This document shows positions 15,428 through 19,200 of a DNA stretch of 19,200 nucleotides, piece after piece. The translations under genes were made by a program, and so were the position numbers. Below the pieces are notes generated by a model that saw only the letters and a program-made list of their open reading frames with translations, was not told where the DNA came from and made no database searches. The DNA comes from Actinomycetales bacterium (lineage in GTDB: Bacteria > Actinomycetota > Actinomycetes > Actinomycetales > Actinomycetaceae), in contig JALHDK010000046.1 of the NCBI GenBank assembly GCA_022838965.1, positions 1 through 19,200 of the forward strand. The letters run 5' to 3'. Every line of letters begins with the position of its first letter. Position 1 is the stretch's first letter.

Positions 15428-17299
15428 GCCGAAGATCGACCGGGTGATCTCCCGGCCGATGGTCCGTGCGGCGCTGTTGAGGAGCGAGTCCACCTGCTTC
15501 TGGCGCGATGCCCGCCGCCGGGCCTCCTCGCGTTCGGCCGCGGCCTCCGCCCGGGCGCGCTCACGCTCGGCCGCCGCCTCGGCCTTGGCACGTTCGCGCT
15601 GGTACTGCTCGTACTCCTTCTCCCGACGCCGCTCGAACTCCTCCAGCTCCTTCAGATGGGCGGCGTCACGGGCCGCCCTCTCCGCCGCGGCACGCTGCTG
15701 TTCCACGCGCGTGGTGAGCATCTCGTAGGCGGACTCCCGGTCGACAGCCTCCCGGTAGCGGGGCAGGAGGGTGGAGCGGCTGAGGAGCGCGGTCACGGTG
15801 GCGGGCGAGGCCGTTCCCATGCTCGACGCGGGTGCACGGAGCCGGGTGGGGGCCACCGGAGTCGGGGCGCCGCGTTCGGACAGCACGGTGATCACAGCCT
15901 CGCCGGTGCCCAGGCTGGTGAGCACCTTCTCGAGATCGTAGGGGGAGACCGGGAAGGTCCTGGCGGACTGGCGCAGCCGCTCCTGGTCCTTCGGGGTGTA
16001 GGCGCGCAGGGCGTGCTGCACCCGCGAGCCGAGCTGGGCGAGCACGTCCTCCGGCACGTCCTTGGGCGTCTGGGTCACGAAGAACACGCCGACCCCCTTC
16101 GACCGGATCAGGCGGACGGTCTGCACCACCTGGGCCAGGAACTCGCGCGAGGCACCCGCGAACAGGAGGTGCGCCTCGTCGAAGAAGAACACCAGACGCG
16201 GCTTGTCGAGGTCGCCCACCTCCGGGAGCTCGCTGTAGAGGTCGGCGAGCAGCCACATGACGAAGGTGGAGAAGAGGGCGGGCTGGGCCGACAGGTCCGG
16301 GAGTTCCAGCGCGGTGATGACACCCCTGCCGCCCTCGGTGCGCATCAGATCGCTCGTCGAGAACGCCGGTTCTCCGAAGAAGGTGTCCGCACCCTGCGCC
16401 TGCAGGGCGGCGATCTCCCGCAGGATGACCCCGGCCGTGGCGGTGGAGATCCCGCCGATGTCACGCAACTCCTTCTTGCCGTCCTCCGAGGTGAGGTGCG
16501 AGATGACGGACCGCAGGTCCTTCAGGTCCAGGAGTTCGAGCCCCTGCGCGTCGGCCCAGTGGAAGATGAGGGCGAGCGAGGACTCCTGGGTCTCGTTCAG
16601 ACCGAGGACCTTCGACAACAGCAGCGGGCCGAAGTCGGTCACGGTGGTGCGCACGGGCGCGCCGTGTCCCACGCCTCCCAGGCTCAGCAGCTCCAGCGGG
16701 AACGCGGCGGGCGTCCACTCCTGGCCGAGCGCGCGCGTCCGCGACAGCAGCGCCTCCGACGCCGTCCCCGGCTCGGCCAGCCCCGTCAGGTCCCCCTTGA
16801 TGTCGGTGAGGAAGACCGGTACGCCGGCGGCTGACAGTCCCTCTGCCATGAGTTGCAGCGTCCGGGTCTTCCCGGTTCCGGTGGCCCCCGCCACCAGGCC
16901 GTGCCGGTTCAGCATGCGCAGCGGTATCGCCACCTGGGCGCGGGGCTCCGGGACGCCCTCCACCAGCAGGGCGCCCAGCGGGAGGGCGGGACCGTCGGAC
17001 CGGTAGCCGTCGGCCACCTCGCGGGCGTGTCCCGTCAGGCCGGCCGCGGCGCCGCCGGAGGGGGCGACGGCGGCGGGGGCGGCGGCGGAGGGGGCGGCGG
17101 AGGGGGCGGCGGCGTCGGTCACCGGCGTCGGCGGCGGCGCGGGCTCGCCCGGCACCGCGGAGTCCGCCAGAGCGGCTTCCAGGGCTGCCTGCGCGGCGGC
17201 CGCGCGCGCAGCGGCGGCGTCGGCCTCCTTCTGCGCTGCTTCGGCGGCGGCGCGCGCGGCGTCCGCCTTGAGCCGGGCGATTTCCTCCGGTGATGCCAT
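15413..17299 (-). CDS. HerA-like/DUF853 ATPase with coiled-coil ends
   Basis: 628 residues. Residues 1-48 are an Ala/Lys/Glu helix, likely coiled coil; 49-90 are a low-complexity Ala/Pro/Ser linker. The ATPase core (about 95-515) has Walker A GATGTGKT at 138-145 and Walker B RLVFFFDEAHLLF with D374/E375, then FFVTQTPKDVPEDVLAQLGSRVQHALRA, typical of the DUF853/HerA-FtsK branch of P-loop ATPases. Residues 530-600 are a strongly charged coiled coil, ending in a basic tail. The family is annotated as helicase-like, but its role in actinobacteria is not established. No nurA-type nuclease or defence gene is adjacent. The ATG at 17299 has no ribosome-binding site; TACGAT six bases upstream suggests a leaderless transcript divergent from degV. 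Confidence 0.9.
   Translation of the reverse strand: MASPEEIARLKADAARAAAEAAQKEADAAAARAAAAQAALEAALADSAVPGEPAPPPTPVTDAAAPSAAPSAAAPAAVAPSGGAAAGLTGHAREVADGYRSDGPALPLGALLVEGVPEPRAQVAIPLRMLNRHGLVAGATGTGKTRTLQLMAEGLSAAGVPVFLTDIKGDLTGLAEPGTASEALLSRTRALGQEWTPAAFPLELLSLGGVGHGAPVRTTVTDFGPLLLSKVLGLNETQESSLALIFHWADAQGLELLDLKDLRSVISHLTSEDGKKELRDIGGISTATAGVILREIAALQAQGADTFFGEPAFSTSDLMRTEGGRGVITALELPDLSAQPALFSTFVMWLLADLYSELPEVGDLDKPRLVFFFDEAHLLFAGASREFLAQVVQTVRLIRSKGVGVFFVTQTPKDVPEDVLAQLGSRVQHALRAYTPKDQERLRQSARTFPVSPYDLEKVLTSLGTGEAVITVLSERGAPTPVAPTRLRAPASSMGTASPATVTALLSRSTLLPRYREAVDRESAYEMLTTRVEQQRAAAERAARDAAHLKELEEFERRREKEYEQYQRERAKAEAAAERERARAEAAAEREEARRRASRQKQVDSLLNSAARTIGREITRSIFGTRRR
17055..17115. repeat. 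Low-complexity GGC/GGA minisatellite in the herA-like gene
   Basis: Imperfect 12-bp units of the type GGCGGCGGAGGG (plus strand), encoding Ala-Pro-Ser/Ala-Ala-Pro repeats in the linker at about residues 62-82. It is in frame and a likely site of length variation between strains. Confidence 0.7.
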
Positions 17300-17305
17300 G
17301 ATCCG

Positions 17306-17311
17306 ATCGTA
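17306..17311 (-). promoter_or_regulatory. -10 box of the herA-like gene (leaderless)
   Basis: On the minus strand TACGAT is followed by six bases and the ATG at 17299. It is separated by only six base pairs from the -10 box of degV on the other strand. Confidence 0.55.
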
Positions 17312-17317
17312 GGGCCG

Positions 17318-17323
17318 TACCCT
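17318..17323 (+). promoter_or_regulatory. -10 box of degV (leaderless)
   Basis: TACCCT is followed by six bases (GTTCTC) and the degV ATG at 17330. There is no ribosome-binding sequence in the 30-bp gap. Confidence 0.6.
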
Positions 17324-17329
17324 GTTCTC

Positions 17330-18235
17330 ATGGGCGGACAGCGGGTCGCGCTGGTCACGGATTCGACCTGGAACCTGCCAGCGGAGTTCGCGCGCCAGCT
17401 GGAGGTCGCCGTCATCCCGTTGCACGTTTCGTTCGGTTCGCGGACCTGGTGCGACTGCGAGGAGGACATGGCCGCGATCATGGACTCCCTCCGCCGCCTG
17501 CCCGCGACGACCTCCCAACCCACCCCCGGCGAGATCGCGGGGGTGCTCACCGACCAGATCGCCGCCGGCGCCTCCCGCGTGCTCTGCATCCACCTGTCCG
17601 GCGGGCTGTCCGGGACCTGTGCCGCCGTGGCGACGGTGGCCGCGCGGATCACCGCGGACACGGGGGTGCGGATCGACGTCGTCGACTCGCGCACGGTGGG
17701 CGGCGCACTGGGGTACGCCGTCGCGGTGGCCGCCGCCGCGATCCCGGAGGGCGCGGACGTCGCGATGGCGCGGGCGCGCGAGTGCGCGGCCACCGCCCGC
17801 GTGTTCCTCACGGTCACCGACCTGCGGCACCTGCAGCGCGGCGGCCGGCTGAAGGCGCCGCAGGCCGCGGTGGGCACCGCGCTCGGCATCAAGCCGCTCC
17901 TGCACGTCCAGAACGGAGAGATCCGGCTGCTGGAATCGGTGCGCGGCACGAAGCGAGCCCAGGACCAGCTGGTGCACCGGGCCCTGATCGCGGCCGGCGC
18001 GCCCACGCGCGGGCCCCGGGAGCCACGCTCGCCGGTCAGCTTCGCGGTGCATCACGTCGGGGAACCGGACGTGGCCGACGCGATCGCCGCGCGTCTGCGA
18101 GCCGGGGCCGACGACGCCGGCCTCGCTGTCGATCGTCTCGACGTCACCCCGATGGCCGGCGTCCTCGCGGCCCACGCGGGTCCGGGAGCGCTGGGCGTGG
18201 CGGTCGCACGCACCGGGGGCCGAATCCACAGGTGA
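17330..18235 (+). CDS. DegV-family fatty-acid-binding protein
   Basis: 301 residues, complete. The N-terminal VALVTDSTWNLP (residues 6-17) is the DegV hallmark; PLHVSFGSRTWCD, TSQPTPGEIA near 62-71, IHLSGGLSGTCAAV near 88-101, VVDSRTVGGALGYAV and TDLRHLQRGGRLKAP, then ALGIKPLLHVQNGEI follow in family order. DegV proteins bind long-chain fatty acids; in Firmicutes the related FakB proteins present fatty acids to the kinase FakA. No fakA-like gene is in the window, so the partner here is unknown. It starts from a leaderless-type promoter back to back with the herA-like gene and ends 75 bp before comEA, with a hairpin in between. Confidence 0.93.
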   Translation: MGGQRVALVTDSTWNLPAEFARQLEVAVIPLHVSFGSRTWCDCEEDMAAIMDSLRRLPATTSQPTPGEIAGVLTDQIAAGASRVLCIHLSGGLSGTCAAVATVAARITADTGVRIDVVDSRTVGGALGYAVAVAAAAIPEGADVAMARARECAATARVFLTVTDLRHLQRGGRLKAPQAAVGTALGIKPLLHVQNGEIRLLESVRGTKRAQDQLVHRALIAAGAPTRGPREPRSPVSFAVHHVGEPDVADAIAARLRAGADDAGLAVDRLDVTPMAGVLAAHAGPGALGVAVARTGGRIHR

Positions 18236-18236
18236 C

Positions 18237-18270
18237 CCGGGCGCCGCGTCATCCACAGGCGGGCGCCCGG
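18237..18270 (+). terminator. Hairpin after degV
   Basis: CCGGGCGCC (18237-18245) pairs perfectly with GGCGCCCGG (18262-18270), loop of 16, no T run. It lies directly after the degV stop and before the comEA -10 box, so it is a plausible degV terminator. Confidence 0.5.
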
Positions 18271-18297
18271 CGCGGACGGCCCTGCCGACCGGCCCCC

Positions 18298-18303
18298 TAG
18301 GGT
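18298..18303 (+). promoter_or_regulatory. -10 box of comEA (leaderless)
   Basis: TAGGGT is followed by seven bases and the GTG at 18311. No ribosome-binding sequence precedes the GTG. Confidence 0.55.
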
Positions 18304-18310
18304 CCGATGC

Positions 18311-18949
18311 GTGGCCTCCCACCGCGCTCCCGCCCCGTCGCCTCTCGCCCTGCCCGCCGTCGCCACCCGCGGCCTCGCGCTCCTCGTCCTCACCCTCGGC
18401 GTCCTCGTCGCGTGGCGGGCGTGGGCGTCAGCGACGGGCGAGGTGACCGAACTCGTGGCGGTCCCGACCACCAGCGAGGCGGTCCCCGACGGGAGACCCG
18501 CGGAGCCGGCACCGGACACCACGACGCCGGCACCCCTCGTGGTGCACGTCACCGGAGCCGTGGCGACTCCGGGCGTGTACGAACTGTCCGCAGGAAGCCG
18601 GATCGATGACGCGATCGCCGCCGCCGCCGGGCTCCGGCTCGACGCCGACGAGTCCGCACTCAACCGGGCGCAGGTGCTGGCCGACGGCCAGCAGGTCTAT
18701 GTCCCGGCGCTGGGGGAGGCCGCGCGTCCGGGGGACGGAGGGCCGGCACCCGGACCCCCCCTGGTGAATCTCAACACGGCGACGGCCGGGGAACTCGAGA
18801 CACTCCCCGGGATCGGACCCTCACTCGCCGGCCGCATCGTCCAGTGGCGGGCGGACCGCGGGCCCTTCTCGAGTCTGGAGGACCTGGACGCCGTGCCCGG
18901 GATCGGTCCGGCCATCCTGGACCAGGTCCGCTCCCTGGTCACCGTGTGA
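18311..18949 (+). CDS. comEA: ComEA-family DNA-binding competence protein
   Basis: 212 residues. A membrane anchor at about 20-38, a Pro/Thr-rich spacer, an SLBB domain at about 76-134 (VVHVTGAVATPGVYELSAGSRIDDAI), a second spacer, and a tandem helix-hairpin-helix DNA-binding domain at 152-212 (VNLNTATAGELETLPGIGP, then LDAVPGIGPAIL). ComEA binds double-stranded DNA outside the membrane and delivers it to ComEC. The stop overlaps the GTG start of comEC (GTGA), so the two are translationally coupled. In many actinobacteria competence has not been shown even when both genes are present. The frame from the ATG at 18307 is different and is not the gene. Confidence 0.93.
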   Translation: MASHRAPAPSPLALPAVATRGLALLVLTLGVLVAWRAWASATGEVTELVAVPTTSEAVPDGRPAEPAPDTTTPAPLVVHVTGAVATPGVYELSAGSRIDDAIAAAAGLRLDADESALNRAQVLADGQQVYVPALGEAARPGDGGPAPGPPLVNLNTATAGELETLPGIGPSLAGRIVQWRADRGPFSSLEDLDAVPGIGPAILDQVRSLVTV

Positions 18950-19200
18950 AGAACGACCTGCGTCTGGTGCCCGCGGCACTGGCGGCCTGGGCAGTCGCCG
19001 CCGCGGCCCTGAGCCCCGGCTGGGCGTTCGCGGCCGGCGCGGCCGTCCTGGCCGTGGGGACGGCGGGAGTGTTCGTCCGGCGACGATCGTCCGAGCCCTC
19101 GGCGCACCACCAGGTGGTGCTGTGCGCTGCGGTGGCGCTGGCTGTCCTTCTGAGCGCGCGGATGCAGCTCGGCGCGCGGCTCGCGGGCGGGGTCGCGGCC
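18946..19200 (+). CDS. comEC: ComEC DNA-uptake channel protein, N-terminal part
   Basis: The first 85 codons from GTG 18946; the gene continues past the right edge. The visible sequence begins MKNDLRLVPAALAAW, has two hydrophobic segments (about 6-45, broken by SPGW), an Arg-rich turn (VRRRSSEP) and a further hydrophobic helix (VVLCAAVALAVLLSA). This matches the start of actinobacterial ComEC, a polytopic membrane protein that passes single-stranded DNA into the cell. The competence/metallo-beta-lactamase-like domains lie outside the window. The call rests mainly on overlap with comEA and on hydrophobicity. Confidence 0.85.
   Translation, partial: MKNDLRLVPAALAAWAVAAAALSPGWAFAAGAAVLAVGTAGVFVRRRSSEPSAHHQVVLCAAVALAVLLSARMQLGARLAGGVAA

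Noticed and set aside
18224..18259. Two ATCCACAGG sequences resembling DnaA boxes
   Set aside because: Both lack the leading T of TTATCCACA, only two occur, one is in the degV end, and no replication gene is near.

Overview
The window is about 70% G+C, with short intergenic gaps, many ATGA/GTGA gene overlaps, GTG starts and several apparently leaderless genes. It carries a DUF2510 protein, the neighbours rsfS/histidine phosphatase, and degV/comEA/comEC next to leuS. All this points to the chromosome of a high-GC actinobacterium, probably of the Micrococcales/Actinomycetales type; I cannot name the genus. I see no transposase, integrase, phage gene, CRISPR array or composition break, so this is core chromosome with a few local oddities.

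Layout. 1-95 (-): 5' end of a probable alanyl-tRNA editing protein. 188-1598 (+): a small one-TM protein, ribosome silencing factor RsfS and a histidine phosphatase, overlapping like an operon. 1620-3454 (-): an OmpR-type response regulator followed by its histidine kinase. 3455-3792: no gene, but a nested tandem repeat that runs into the promoter of tRNA-Ala(GGC) at 3793. 4028-4399 (+): a thioredoxin behind an ATACCC/GGGTAT operator. 4441-5826 (-): a SRPBCC/TIGR01777 epimerase-like protein. 5929-7228 (-): deoD purine nucleoside phosphorylase and a DUF2510 membrane protein. 7372-9623 (+): a phosphomannomutase-like HAD protein overlapping a membrane-anchored protein with a putative barrel domain. 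9749-11290 (+): a membrane metallophosphoesterase. 11233-11915 (+): a broken vitamin K epoxide reductase (VKOR) gene. 11912-12358 (-): a HIT protein. 12427-15403 (+): leuS behind a leucine leader-peptide attenuator. 15413-17299 (-): a HerA/DUF853 ATPase. 17330-19200 (+): degV, comEA and the start of comEC.

How parts fit. Translation is a recurring theme (alanyl-tRNA editing, RsfS, tRNA-Ala, LeuS), but the genes lie in separate transcription units. Redox/thiol functions (thioredoxin, VKOR) and envelope functions (metallophosphoesterase, barrel protein, DUF2510 protein, ComEA/ComEC) make up most of the rest.

The signals most worth a second look are: the leuS leader peptide MSTGLLLR with an intrinsic terminator; the CsoR/CstR-like operator of the thioredoxin gene; a 60-bp-spaced in-frame duplication in the response regulator linker; the frameshifted VKOR that lacks its loop cysteines; the back-to-back herA/degV promoters whose -10 boxes are 6 bp apart; and the repeat block that supplies the -35 box of the tRNA promoter. 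No complete new defence or biosynthetic system is visible.
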